A stretch of DNA of 64,000 bases from Hsuehochloa calcarea (taxonomy: Eukaryota; Streptophyta; Magnoliopsida; Poales; Poaceae). The notes beneath the pieces are model-generated. The model searched no databases. It saw only the letters and a list, made by a program, of their open reading frames with translations, and was not told the DNA's origin. The DNA lies in NCBI GenBank assembly GCA_036346395.1, contig JAYEVG010000035.1, positions 62,001 to 126,000 on the forward strand. The letters are read 5' to 3'. The position numbers were made by a program, and so were the translations under genes. Below are positions 32,701 through 45,628 of this stretch, piece after piece (position 1 is the first letter of the stretch; each line of letters starts with the position of its first letter).

Positions 32701-35700
32701 CTATGCTTCAACTACGCTACTCTGTTTACTTGTACATGATTGTTCAACAGTGGATAAACAAGTCGGCTTAAGGAATCTTTTAAAACAGCAAGCACTACTA
32801 TTGACACACATCTCATTGTGATCATAGCATGGCACAAAAGATTGTTTATCCAAAATATGCCATTTTAATTCAGCAAGCTTACTACATGTAATGCATATTC
32901 GATAAACATAAAACATATCATCTATACCATATTTTTCAATCAAATTGAACTTATATGTGTAGGCATAACTACTAACTAGTGATTTTAAACACAAAATTTC
33001 AGCAACATTCTCAATCACATTAGATAGCTCTCTAGGATCATCAAACATAATATAGTACAAAAAATCACTAGGAGATACTGTAATACTTCAAAACACGTTA
33101 GAGAGAAAACAAATTTAGATAAAGGGGTTTTTCTGAAATTTCTTCAAAACCTGGGCCATGGGCTCTTAGCCCACAGCACCAAGGCCCAAAAAGGAGGGGG
33201 AACCCTAAATATGCTACAGTACCTCCCTTGCAATAGTGCACTGCATGCTACAGTGCCATGATGCTACAATACCTCCCTTAACCCCCTTTGCGGCCATCCT
33301 TTCCCAAGCACTTCCTCCATGCAAAAGAGAGAAAGGGAAGGAGACGAGGGAAGGTGGAAGAGAGAAAGAAGGGGGAGAGGTGATCCTTGTGGGGATTTTC
33401 AGCGGATTTATGTCTTCAAGGGTGATTCCCAACTCATAGTTGTTTTGTTCATTTTTCCTCCATGCGATTGTTGTCGATTAGCGGATTAGTGCCCCTGTTG
33501 TGATTGATTCGTGAATCTGTAGTCATTTTGTTCGGCAGTGTTGGACTAGATCAAAGCGAAATTAGGGTTTTGGGTCTCCTAAAGAATTGTGGATTATTCC
33601 GTTAGGTTTATGTAGGATCTGATATCACGTTATTTGGAGTTGTGGTTTGTGAGTTGTGAATTTCTCAATGATTGCTGTCCAGAACAACTGTCAAGTTATA
33701 GCAGCCGTGGAAACTACAAGATTAAGATCTGTTATTGGCCGAATCAGGGTTGTCCACCAACATGAACTTTTTAGAAAATTTTCTTAGCTTTCCAGATTGA
33801 TAGAGAACACAATTTTTAGATCAACCTACTGAAAGCTATATCTATTTTAATGTTGCTGTCCAGAATGTCAGACAATTTCTGTCATTGTTTTCTGTTGTCT
33901 GTTAAAATTAGTTCAATGCAAATTTTGATAATATAACCAACTATACTTTTGTAGAAAATCTCATAAGCTTTCTAGAGAGGTGAAAAATGAATTTTTATGA
34001 TAAGCAGATTGGGAGATACGTACTTTAGAAGATCGCTGTCCAATTTTGAGTTACTGTTAGTTCATTATTTCGCGGGAGTAAATTAATTATGTGTAGTATG
34101 GGGTTCTTGGGAGTGCGGATTAGAGCGTTGCAATTAGCGTTGTTTCCTCTTGTCAAATATTATTTTGAGTAAATTACTTATTATAGGAGGAGAGACCTTG
34201 GGATTAGTTGCACTTTCTTTACCATCCAACGTGTTACAACGCGAAAGGCAAGTACAAATTGTATGATTGATGTTCAATCTGGTTATATGATTATGACAAG
34301 GTCAATTTTTATGAATTATGGTTATTTCGGTTCTTTACATGATTCTGTTCATTGGTAATGTCAAGTTGTTACTTTGAGAGCATACATGCATTTCAATTCT
34401 TTCCATTCAATCATTCATGTTTCACCCACAGGAGTGGGTATTAATATTTCCATCATTCCAATATGGGCAACTAGATCCCCGTATGAAAAATTCTTCATAC
34501 GAGTTTTGGATACCCGTATTTTGGATAATGCGGGCCTAAGTGAACACCGACAGGTGTATCACCGGCTATACATGTATATGCGGAAGAGAAGTGGATTGTA
34601 TATTCATATTTGCACCAAGTGCATAGCATTTTCGTGTGTATTCGATATATTGACAAAGAACTATCTTTGATTCGATGTTTCTTGTGGTATTCAATTGTAT
34701 TTGCTGAGTTTTGGACTCGCTCTTGTTTTATTTGTTTAAGTGACCGTCGAGGATGACTTTCTTTGGGGGGATTTAGCTCACGGATGCATCTCACCTTGCT
34801 GCACACATCCAACACCTAACAAAATTTTCATTACTTTAATTCAATGAGACTCAAGTATTGTAACAATTGGCATGTTCGTACTTCATTTGGTTCTTTTCAT
34901 AGACCTTGCTGGTGATGTTTAAACTGTGATTTTGAGTTTAGTCTCTTGTTGAAATTTCTTTGTTAGTACTGTGAATAGAAATATTTTGATTGTTGTCTAG
35001 CTATCATATGTCGTTGATTTCATTTAGATAATTGTAATTTCAGCTTTGGATTGTAAGTCTTAGTTACATCTTGGCTTCCGCATAGCCAGGGTGCTACAGA
35101 TACTCTAGTAAGAACTTCCTTATGAGTAATCAATTCCACATTATGTAAATTCAACAAAGAAATTTGAGAACATGGAATATTCAAATGAACACTAGAGTTC
35201 TCACTCTTACTTACCTCTTCTTGATGAACATTCAATTCAACATCATTATTGTTACCTTTAACGTCCTCCTTATTTATTGTAGGTGTTGTAAATAGCGTTT
35301 CTTCATGATGTAACCACGGGGCAGCAAGCACTCCATTCCCAACTATGGTTATCTCCTTGCCTTTTATATCCAACGGTTCCGGTTGTTGAACATTGAACTC
35401 CTCTTCTTTAATGTCAATCTGCACAATGTTAGAAACAACACTAGAAGTAGAGAGTAAATCGTTAATTTCAGCAATAACCTCACTTTTACTATTATCTACT
35501 TCACTTATTTCTTTTTGTGTATCTTTCACACTATGAAATTGGATGTTCTCAACCTCACATATGGAGGAATCACACAGTTCATAATTTTTAACACTCTCAC
35601 TCAATTTGGTTATGTGACTCCCATCCTCACATGGGTTTTGAAGCATCTTATCTTCCATTAATCGTGGGCCAGCAATGGAGCAATTGCCATCATCCACGAT

Positions 35701-36349
35701 CTCCTCATGAATTGCGGTTTGTGACGGGACAACACTACTCATCACCTCAGCCACAGAAAATTTGCCATGCTCGACCATCTTCTTAAGTGGTACACTAGTG
35801 GATATATGAGAACTAAAGAGTCTGCGTAGATTTAATTGATATGCTTGCATATCTTTAAGTCTCTTTTCCACCTTGATAGCATATTTCACAAATTCTTGCA
35901 GACTACGAAAATATTCATCTTGGAGTGCAGCAACGATTTGAAAATTTTAGCATGCTTTGAAGTATTTCTTTTCTTGATATGCACTAGTGATATTGGCACG
36001 GTGCATTGCATGACTCAGCTCAACATAGTAGTCTTGAACAACTTTGTCTCCTTGTGCAATGCTCTTCACATGGAGTAGTAGTTCCCGCTCATAATAGGAT
36101 GGAATAAATTCTCTTCTCATGGTCCATTTTAAAATGACCCAAGATGTAATGAATCATTTCCCACTTAGTTGTTGCCACCAACTAGAGGCAAAGTCCTCAA
36201 AAAATATTAGTGACCACTCTCACTTCCTTGGTTTATGATTCAAACTTCTAGGATTCAAGCTCAAACTCCATGTCTTGTACCCACTCAAGATACTCCTCTG
36301 GATCAATACTATCATAGAAAGGAAGATATGTATACTCGCGATCTTCCAT
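32701..36349 (-). pseudogene. Gypsy gag-like gene interrupted by a solo LTR
   Basis: The ATG at 36349 opens EYTYLPFYDSIDPEEYLEWV, a Gypsy gag entry motif. The capsid core follows at about 36120-35930 (FIPSYYERELLLHVKSIAQG, then VQDYYVELSHAM), with several stops. From 35889 the frame is open (VEKRLKDMQAYQ) through an acidic Ser/Glu-rich segment to the insertion point at 35099. Beyond the solo LTR the frame resumes at 33078 and ends at 32701 (Cys-rich tail). Removing the LTR and one GATAC copy keeps one frame across the junction. No pol is seen. The element is a gag-only or polymerase-deleted Gypsy copy. Confidence 0.65.
33079..35098 (-). mobile_element. Solo LTR 1 (2,020 bp) with GATAC target duplication
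   Basis: On the minus strand it begins TGTAGCACCCTGGCTATG and ends ...GAAGTATTACA. Flanking duplications GATAC are perfect at 33074-33078 and 35099-35103. It is homologous to the repeat at 36634-38823 (shared CAACCTGGGCC-type start region, the promoter-side CGTATGAA...CTTCATACG palindrome and GTGAACACCGAC block). No internal sequence of its own is present, so it is a solo LTR left by LTR-LTR recombination. Confidence 0.9.
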
Positions 36350-36585
36350 GGTTAGTAGCAAAGCAACGAATATGTACAATTTTATGGAAATCACTCAATC
36401 TCACTCTTTTCTCTCCAAAGCAAAGTTCTTACCTTTCCAAAGCGAATTGAGGTCAAATACTTACACTTTGTAGTAGTTACAATAGTAAGGTGATGATCAA
36501 GCGAATTTAAGAGTGTTTCACAATTGCACAACAACATATTTATAGTGGAGCTTGGTATGAAAATGTATAACCTATGGTTCTGATT

Positions 36586-36603
36586 ATGTGTGTGTGTGTG
36601 TGT
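36586..36603. repeat. (TG)n microsatellite
   Basis: About nine TG units in the leader of the Gypsy gag-like gene. Confidence 0.9.
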
Positions 36604-36633
36604 TGTTTCAAGCTGTGGTTTTTCTTATATTCG

Positions 36634-38823
36634 TAATAATACCCAAGGTGATTCGCTTATTAGAAGAAGTTTCGGAAGAGGGAGCTAATCGAAAAACCAG
36701 AATCATCTTTTCACCGGGGGGTTTTCTGTGATTTCACGGCAACCTGGGCCTGGGCCACGGCCACGGCCCAGGAGGGGCCCATGTGGTGGCTGGCCATAAG
36801 GGGGGGGGGGTTCCACCCCCAAACCCTAAACTCCACATTTCTCTCCCCCTCCCCCCCTTTGGAGCCGCCGCCACCTTTCCCCATTGCTGTGCGCCGCCTT
36901 GTACGTCGATTTTGGGTAAGATGCGTTCATTTTCTGTCCTGTCCATCTCTTAGAAAGTTGTAGGTATTGTTCTTAGATTTCCATAGCCACTGAGATCACG
37001 TGATTTCGCCTTACGGTTTAGGAGATATGATTTTTTTAGTGCGCGCTGTTCTGTCTGTCTGACGAGAAGGATCTGTCGGCTTGATCCTAGGTTTTGATTT
37101 AGTTAGAGGCATTTTCAGAACCTCCACCCAAATAAGTTATTTTAGCCCTTTAAATTATCTTTCAAAGCTGATAAAGATCATCTCCATTGGATCTGTATAA
37201 TGAAAGTTATGATATTTTCTTTACCACTGTTCTGAATTCTGGACAGATAAATATTAGCGTTTTCATCTATTGTTTAGACTACTGTAGAGGCCGAATCTGG
37301 GGTTTTTCCCTTCTAGAGTTTTATTCCTGGGAACGTTAGCTTTCTTTTGGCACCAAGATCAGGAAAATCCGATCTGTAGTTTGGGAGATATGAAGTTTTG
37401 ATTGCGATCTGTTCAGTCTGCCTGAAAACTGGGGTCAGTAGGTTTGTCCCTCGGTTTTGTTCAAATTAGGGGCCGAATTAGAACCTTCACCCAACTAAGT
37501 TATTGTAGTTCTCGAATTTATCTTTCCAAGTTGATAAGGATCATTCTCATTGGATCAGTAGGCTAAAAGTTACACCATTTTCTTTATTACTGATCTGTAT
37601 TCTGGACAGACGTAGATGAGTTGTGTTTAACTGATAATTAGCCCTCTGTTTTGGCCGAATCAGGGGATTCCGTCAACTAATGTTTTGTAGCCTGATCAGT
37701 TAAGAATCAGTGAGCACTGGTTTCATATCTTTTAGAGTTACAGACAATTAATGGTGAATTTTCTCGTACGACTGCCAGAAGTTAGGTAATCTGGACTTTT
37801 TGTGTAGAGGATCAAATTGAACCTTTTGTTTGGTTGGTTTGGTTAGAGATTGTGGGAGGGCACGTGTAGCACTGTCGTACTCGGTTGTCCTCATATCGAT
37901 CATTTTATATTGTAGGCGGTGAAGCGGTGAGTGGAGGGGTACCTCAGTTACCTCCCAAACCGTGCATTGTAGCAGAGCAAGTAACTTGTATACTATGATT
38001 GATGCATTATGTGATGTGTGAATGAATGATTATATTTGTCCGTATTTGTAGATGAATGCCATGTGTATCTTTTCATTTATGAGTACTATTCAATCTTGCC
38101 ATAGGATCACATCATGATATGCATAAATTACCTTTGTAAGACCCATCAATTCCAGTATGGGCACTTGAAAATCCCATCAATTCCAGAATGGGTACGTGAG
38201 TCCACCATTCCAATGTGGGCCACGTTACGTGAGTCCACCATTCCAATGTGGGCCACGTTGGACGGCCGTATGAAACGTTCTTCATACGGTTACTTTAAGT
38301 GAACACCGACGGGTGTTTCACTCGCTATACCGGTATATGCTTCGATATGTTCAATTCCTTCAATGCATCATTTCACTTTATCCATTCATAAAGTTGTTTC
38401 CAATCAATGTTCAAGTTATGATTGTGATAAATTATTCATGGTATGTTTGATTGTTACATACAAGTACTTGCTGAGTCTTTAGCTCATTCTTGCTTTGTTG
38501 TTTTATTTAGGTAAATGACAAGGAAGAATGATCTCGTGGAGGGTAGTTCAACACGATGCACTCACTACTATAATCCAAATATTTTGAGAACTTTTATTGT
38601 CGTTATTTATGTCTTGTGTTGAATTGTAATAAGCCATTTTGGTCATAACTACCGTATCCCTCTGAATTGTTTATTTCCATTCTGTTGATTAAACTTGATG
38701 ATGAATCCTTGTTTCCGTATATCCTTATTAACTCCTTCACCTTGTCATGCGTTTTGATGTTATTATTCTAAAGAGTAGTGATTGTAGGTGACATCTTGAC
38801 TTCCTTATAGTCAGGGTGTTACA
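36634..38823 (-). mobile_element. Solo LTR 2 (about 2.19 kb), related to solo LTR 1
   Basis: On the minus strand it begins TGTAACACCCTGACTATAAG at 38823. The left border is placed at about 36634, where TAATAATACCC parallels the TAATACTTC end of solo LTR 1. ATTCG occurs on both sides (36629-36633 and 38824-38828), consistent with a target duplication, but the terminal TG/CA dinucleotide is missing at this left end. Inside is a short tandem duplication CACGTTACGTGAGTCC... (38198-38260). The insertion lies in the leader between the tRNA primer-like site and the gag start. Confidence 0.7.
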
Positions 38824-39392
38824 ATTCGGCTACCATTTCTTGTTTGCTCTTGCAATGGTCGAATTAGGGTTTGCTTACCTCTTGATTGCACAAGTCTCAC
38901 AATTCAGCAAGTGTAAACAACCTAAGAACAACCCTAATACAATTATCAATAGCTAGTCTCAAAGTTGAAAAGATATAAGTGAAGTTACTTTCGGCCAAAC
39001 CAAAAACCCGGAAGTCCTAGTGCGGATAGGTGTTGGGCTACGACCACGACTACGATCACGGCATAAGAAAAAAGGTACGGGTAGGTGTTGGCCTACTACC
39101 ACGACTACGATCACGATACAAGATAAAATGTGTGGATATTTCAACAAAAAAATTTAGGGTTTATGTGTACTCAAAGACAAAGTGACGCAAAGGAACACAA
39201 TGATCAGCACGTAAATAAAATTTCTAATGGACTAAAACCTAACTAAACTCGCATGAAATAACAGATTAAACTAAAGGCTTGGAATTTTTGTGTTGCATGT
39301 TTTCAGTTTATTGGACGATAGGAAAAAAGAACAGCAAGCAAATCAATCTAATGCTAAGGGTAAATAATCCTACCGAGTAAACGGAGCTCTGA

Positions 39393-39404
39393 TACCAAGA
39401 TAAT
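39393..39404 (-). other. tRNA-iMet-type primer binding site
   Basis: TGGTATCAGAGC on the minus strand matches the usual initiator-Met primer site of plant LTR elements. It lies upstream of the gag-like gene on the same strand. The adjoining LTR to the right was not delimited. Confidence 0.5.
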
Positions 39405-39756
39405 ACGGGGTCTCCCGATCTTCTCGACGTTGGATCAAATACTCACATGATCCTCTTGAATCGTAGTGATCTTCTGTTGCTCGTGCAAGGATTAACACTC
39501 TATAATTCATAAGAACATACACACCGATTTCACCGACCAATAAACTGAAATCATCGTGCTCCCAATTCCCAGCGAAAAGGTCGAACGATCTGAATTTGGA
39601 ACTCCCAATTCCCCCTTCAAGTTGGTTCGACCAACATAGAAGAACAAGAGAAAACTTGTTTCAATCTATTATTTCTAAAAATAATGGTCTCAGCAATACA
39701 TAGGGGGTCACGGTAGTATTAATGGTACCCCCCGTAACTCACGCACCAAGGCCTAG

Positions 39757-40200
39757 TGTTTAAATTTACTATTCATGATATGTACTATTCACACCAACTA
39801 CTGTACACGTCGAGTACTGTTCACGCCTTAGGCCTCCGCGTGGTTTGACTTCTTTCTATAAGTCTTGGGCTACTTGAACCTTCCCCTTTAGCACCGCATG
39901 GCGGCATCTGGTTATAGACTCCGACCGGCATTCCCTGCCCTGCACGACTACAACTTTTGGCCAAGACCTGGTCGTGACAACTGACTTGGTTGTGGACCTA
40001 GTCCCTTGATCTTCCATGGTTCTCCTCTATTGCTTTGGCTCTGCCCTCCCTCTCCTCCCTCTCGGATCCAAAGTCTTCACAATGTTCAAATCTGAGAATA
40101 CGCAAAGTAGTGATATGAGGTAGTATTCCATTCTAATTAATAACATCATTAGGAATAGATAGAAACGAGTTCACCTCAATGTTATGCTTCTTTGCAAAAG
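39757..40200. repeat. Dispersed direct repeat, copy B
   Basis: Partner of 31770-32203, same orientation. Sequence to its right (40.2-41.1 kb) is unrelated to that beside copy A. Confidence 0.7.
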
Positions 40201-41125
40201 TTTTCGTGATTCGCCCGAAACTCGTAGGTAATGTATCAAATTATTTATCTAGTGCAATGAAGATTTTATTATATTTATTTTACCTCTTTTTCTATGCTTT
40301 TTTTATCGATCAGTCTACTTCTAAATGTTCTAACGTGGTTTAAAAATCTATACTTCTGGCGATTCTTTTGAAACTTGCAGGTATGCTCGTATGTGTTCTA
40401 TTTACCTATTTTTATTTTATAAAATTTTTCAATATATTTTTCTTCTTCTTTTCTTACTTCATTTCTTTTCCCATCATCTGTCTCCACCTTATCCAACCAT
40501 TTCCTTCGGCCGACACAGTCCAGGCTTCATTCTTCCCCATTGCCTCTCTTCATCTCTCTCCCTCTCCCTCCATTAACTTCCTCTGGAGATTTGCTCTGCG
40601 GCTCCCCTCCTCCGGCCCGCCCCTAGCGTCATTGGCGCCGCCGCTTAGTCATTACCGCTGCCGTTCCCTTGGCACGCCGTCGTCCCCTCTTCTGCCTGAG
40701 CTCCTGGTCGCCCGTGGTGGTTTGTGGCCCAGCCCAGCTCCATCCGGCACGCCGCCACACGGCTTCCCCACCTTGCGCTGCGCTGCTCAGCCAGACGCTG
40801 CGCCAAAGTGCCCAGCTCGGTTTCCCCTTTCATGTGGCTATTTTGTTTTTATGTGCGTTTAATTTATTCTATGATTTAAGGTTGACTGATGCTCATGCAT
40901 GGAGAGGGTACTGGAGTGAGCTACTGCCCTGGTGGTGATGCCGCCGTTGCACTGAGGTATACTACTACTCTACTCGTTCTATCCCGCTCCCTGCCCTTGC
41001 TCTTTGATGTGGGTGATGGATGATGATATTGTGGGTTCGGCTTGGGCTAAAATAGAAATGCGGGTTTGGTGATGAGATGATTGTTGGGAGTGCTCTCTAT
41101 GACATGTTGGGTTATTGTTGCAATA
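40201..41125. other. Flanking DNA of the Copia insertion, no supported gene
   Basis: AT-rich sequence followed by a pyrimidine- and GC-rich patch (40.5-40.85 kb) with overlapping short open frames and no family resemblance. It resembles a gene leader in composition, but no coding exon is found beside it or on the far side of the Copia element. Confidence 0.4.
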
Positions 41126-41393
41126 TGTTAGAAAAATAGGGCAAAAGCTAGACACGAATTTTTACGTGGAAGACCCTTTCGGGAAAAAAACCACGGGCGC
41201 CAACCGGCGTGATCACTATATGTGGAGTGTTTACAAATCGCACGGGATTACAATGAACAGCTCATCTTCTCGTACGACATACAAGAGGTATATATAGGGG
41301 GAGGACGTAGAGTCCAAGTAGGACACTTGTCCACTAATATGGAAACTGATTCGGACCCTTCCAAATTAGAGAATTCGGATCACAATTCCAACA
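41126..41393 (-). repeat. Copia 3' LTR
   Basis: Same sequence type as 45629-45900, with scattered substitutions; contains TATATATAGGGGGAGG-type promoter sequence near 41290-41305. Confidence 0.9.
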
Positions 41394-41618
41394 ATCTCCA
41401 CCTTGAGACGAATTTTCTATTGTAGCATAATGAAGAATCTTCAATCACCATAATATCTCCACAATAAGATAAAGAATCACCGTGCACCAATTAGTCTCTA
41501 GGACTAAACTGATACCAACTAAGCTTGAGCAAAGCTCAAACTTAGTAATAGGAACTGGCTTTGTCATCATATTAGCTGGATTATCATAAGTACTTATCTT
41601 GCACACCTTGACATCACC

Positions 41619-43850
41619 TTAAGCAATGACACCTCGAATAAAGTGATATCTTACATCAATGTGATTTGTTCTCTCATTGAACATCTGATCCTTTGTAAGA
41701 CATATAGCACTCTGACTATCACAGAATATGGTAGTGTAAGAATTATCTCCACAAAGCTCAGTGTACAAACCTCTCAACCAAATAGCTTCTTTACAAGCTT
41801 CAGAAATAGCCATATATTCTGCTTTAGTGGTAGATAATGCAACAGTAGCTTGCAAACTTGTCTTCCAAATAACAGCACAACCACCAATGGTGAAAACATA
41901 ACATGTGAGAGACCTCCTTTTATCCAAGTCACCAGCATAATCAGAGTCAACATACCCAACAAGTTTATCTCTAGAATTTCCAAACTGTAAACGAGCATTA
42001 GAAGTGCCACGCAAATATCTGAAAATCCATTGAACTGCTTTCCAATACTCTTTTTCTGGATTAGCCATGTATCTACTGACAACAATCAATGCATGAGATA
42101 AATCAGGACGAGAACAAACCATGGCATACATAAGAGAACCAACTGAACTGGAATATGGAACACTAGACATGTACTCAATATCATAATCTGACTCGGGACA
42201 TAAAGCTGGAGATAATCTGAAATGCGAAGCTAATGGAGTACTCACTGGTTTTGCATCATGCATATTAAAACGACGTAGAACCTTCTCAATATAACCTTGC
42301 TGGCTAAGGTATAACTTGCCAGATTACCTCTTTCTAATAATCTCCATGCCAAGAATATTCCTTGCCGCACCTAAGTCTTTCATCTCAAATTCCTTACTCA
42401 ACTGTGCTATCAGTTTTGCTATTTCCGACTTATCTTTTGCAGCAATCACATATCATCAACATAGAGAAGCAAATAAATAGCTGAACCATTAATAGTCTTT
42501 AAATAAACACAACTATCATAATCAGATCGCTTAAAATTATGAGAGCATAAATGAGTCAAATCTCTTGTACCATTGCCTAAGAGATTGCTTCAAACCATAA
42601 AAAGATTTCTTTAACCTACAAACAAGGTGTTCTTTTTCAGGAATAACAAAACCCTCAGGTTGGTCCATATAAATGTCTTCTTCCAACTCCCTATGTAAAA
42701 ATACAGTTTTAACATCTAATTGCTCAAGTTCATAATCATGCATAGCAACAATACTGAGTAAAGTGCGAATAGAACTATGCTCACAACTGAGGAAAAGACA
42801 TCATTAAAGTCAATACCTGAAATCTGGCTATAGCCTTTAGCAACCAACCTTACTTTATACCTTGCTAGTTCAGTAGAAGAAATACCTTCCTTTATTTTGA
42901 AAATCCATTTGCAATTAACAGATTTATTCTCCTTTGGTAATTTCACTAGTTCCCAAGTGTCATTCTTTTCAAGTGACTCCATCTCATCATGCATAGTAGT
43001 TATCCACTTATTACAATCAGTGGAATCAATAGCCTCAGAGTATGATGAAGGTTCTGCATTACCTTCAATTTCTTCTGCCACACTCAAAGCATAAGCAACA
43101 ATATTAGCTTCTTCAATTAACCTCTTGGGTGGATTAATCTCCCTCCTAGGTCTGCCAACTGCAATAGACCGTTGTGGTGAGTGCTCACAAATAGGAGGAT
43201 TCTCAACAACAGGTGCATCATGGACAATAATATTTTCCTTATCTGATGTGTTATCTGAACCAATAAGATGATCCACCTGAACACTTGAATTCTGCTTACT
43301 CTCAACAGGAACATTAGTAGCCAGTTTGTCAGGAAGCATAGTAGATTCATTAAAGACAACGTTTCTGCTAATCACAACCTTACGTGTTACAAGATTCCAC
43401 AACTTATATCCTTTGACACCAGATTTATAACCAAGAAAGATACAAATAACAATTCTAGGCTCTAATTTTCCATTATCAACATAAGCATAAGCAATACAAC
43501 AAAAAATCTTTCAATTCTGAATAATTTGCTGGAGAACCAGACCATACCTCAATTGGAGTCTTCTTTTCAATTGCAATAGAAGGTGACCGATAAATAAGAT
43601 AGCAAGCAGTGGAAGCGATTTCAGCCCAAAAACGTTTATGCAAACCTGCATTAGACAACATGCAACGGACTTTGGAAATAATAGTTTTGTTCACACGTTC
43701 AGCTACACCGTTTTGTTGAGGAGTGCCAGGAACGGTGTAGTGCCTAACAATGCCTTTAGTTTTGCAATATGATTCAAATTCATCAGAACAGAATTCCATA
43801 CTATTATCAGTGCAAAGTTTCGTTACCTTATTTTCTGTTTGTCTTTCAAC
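41619..43850 (-). pseudogene. Copia integrase C-terminus, reverse transcriptase and RNase H
   Basis: Integrase: TDNSMEFCSDEF (second Asp region) and HYTVPGTPQQNGVAERVNKT (catalytic Glu) near 43650-43810. Reverse transcriptase: CKWIFKIKEG near 42900, DVKTVFLHRELEEDIYMDQP near 42660-42720, FYGLKQSLRQWY, then YVDDM at about 42445-42465. RNase H: PYSSSVGSLMYAM, YVDSDYAGD and STTKAEYMA, down to DVRYHFIRG at 41640. Frame breaks occur near 42790, 42540 and 42290. It cannot encode an intact polyprotein. Confidence 0.88.
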
Positions 43851-44907
43851 CATAGTCTTCTACTCTTTAAATGCTGAAAATACTTCTGATTTATGCTTCA
43901 AGAAATAAGGCCACACTCTTCTAGAGTAATCATCAATAATTATCAACATATAATTAGCACCGCCTAGCGATGTCTTGCGAGATGGTCCCCATAAATCAGA
44001 ATGCACATAATCCAAAATACCTTATGTGGTATGAACTGAAGTATTGAATCTCACCCTCTTGTGTTTGCCAAACACACAATGCTCACAAAATTTTACTTTG
44101 TCGATGCTATGTCCATCAAGAAGTCCTCTCTTTCTCAATTCTACCAAACCAAGTTCACTCATATGCCCAAGGCGCATATGACAAAGATTAGTAGCATCAG
44201 AATCAGATAATGAACTTAAAATTACATCAACATTACCTGATATTGTAGTACCTCGAAGATGGTACAGATTGGCAGATTTCATATCAGCTTTCATCACAAC
44301 AAGAAAGCCTTTTGATACCTTTAAAACTCTACCTTCACCTGAATACTTGTACCCTTTAGTATCAAGAGTACTCAAAGAGATAAGGTTCATTTTCAAATCT
44401 GGAATGTGCCTCACATCATCAAAGTTCGACAATGCCATCAAACATCTTGATCTGAACTGAACTAATTCCTGCAACCTTACTAGATGAGTTATCACCCATC
44501 AACACGGTACCACCTTCAACAGGTTCATAGGTGGTAAACCAATCCCTATTGGGACACATATGAAATGTGCAGGCAGAATCAAGAATCCATTCATCATTAG
44601 TCTTAGCACATCTAGCAAAGGCAACAAGAATTTCTCCATTAGGACTATCATTAGCAACAAGAGAGGCTTTACCTTCATCATCTAGTTTACCTTTTGGCTT
44701 ATAATAGCCAGCTCTCTTTTCTTTATTTTGTAGCTTCCAGCATTCAGAGATGTCGTGTCCACTTTTCTTGCAATATCTGCATGATTTGTACTTGCCTCTT
44801 GATTTTGACCGGCTCTTGTAGCCGTTCGAACTTTTACCTTAAGATCCATTGTTTGAGTTCTTCTCCTCTCGACCCAGGAGTGGAAAATCATACTTCAAAG
44901 TCGCCAT
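43851..44907 (-). pseudogene. Copia gag remnant, zinc knuckle, pre-integrase and integrase N-terminus
   Basis: The gag start MATLKYDFPLLGREE (ATG at 44907) is followed within about 25 codons by the zinc knuckle region (CRYCKKSGHDISECWK near 44745-44795). The capsid domain is therefore deleted. The protease motif is in the WILDSACTFHM stretch near 44560-44590, and the pre-integrase segment is 44495-44022 (LYHLRGTT, CHMRLGHMSELGL, KFCEHCVFGKHKR). A stop follows HTT before the integrase core continues with DYVHSDLWGPS. Confidence 0.85.
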
Positions 44908-45612
44908 GAGGAATAGAACCTAAAATTTGCTACTATTGATCTGTGTAAAGTTAGCAAAAAAATCACGACTGATTTGGTACACTTTCTGTGTACGCAAAAC
45001 AAAAAAAAATATTTAAATCTCCTAGTGTACTTTTTTTTTAGGGTAGCCGAAGAAAGAAAAAAATACTAATGGTAATCACAGGAGCACTTCACACGTGAAT
45101 TACCAATAATGCACATGAATCAAAGTACCTGGTGACTTGATTAAACAAAAAATATATATCTTCGAACCTGTGCATGCGCTCTGCAGAGTTAATTTCCCTA
45201 TTTTTTTTTTCTTCTTTGGTCTGCTGTCCTCGGTTTCGGATGACGGATGACGGACGACGACCGAGCCGAGCGGCCGTTCGACCGAATCGATGCTGCGCTG
45301 GTTTGAGGACAGGAGGACGTGCCGAGGAAAAAAAACACGCGAGGAGCGCTTCACCCAGGGCGATGTGCACGGAAGACCAGATCGGCCGCCGCAGATCAAT
45401 CCACTGGCGATGCTTTCTTTTCTCCGCGCGTTGTCGCGATTGACTGATGGCTTTCCCACGCACTGAAGACGATGCTGACGCCGCTGATTCCTCGCGCTGT
45501 CGCACGCCTGAGGAACGATGCGCACGGTAGACGAAGACGCACAATTGCGTGTGACGGCGACGGCGGAAACCGAACTGCTATTTTTTTTTTGTCTTGCTAA
45601 TCTTGACAACTT

Positions 45613-45626
45613 GCGCTTTGATACCA
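45613..45626 (-). other. Copia primer binding site
   Basis: TGGTATCAAAGCGC on the minus strand, two to three bases inside the 5' LTR; matches the initiator-Met tRNA type with one change. Confidence 0.75.
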
Positions 45627-45628
45627 TT

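Noticed and set aside
40368..40862. 164-codon plus-strand frame beside the Copia element
   Set aside because: The hydrophobic start reflects a T-rich run and the rest is low complexity; no homologue is recognised and no gene context exists.
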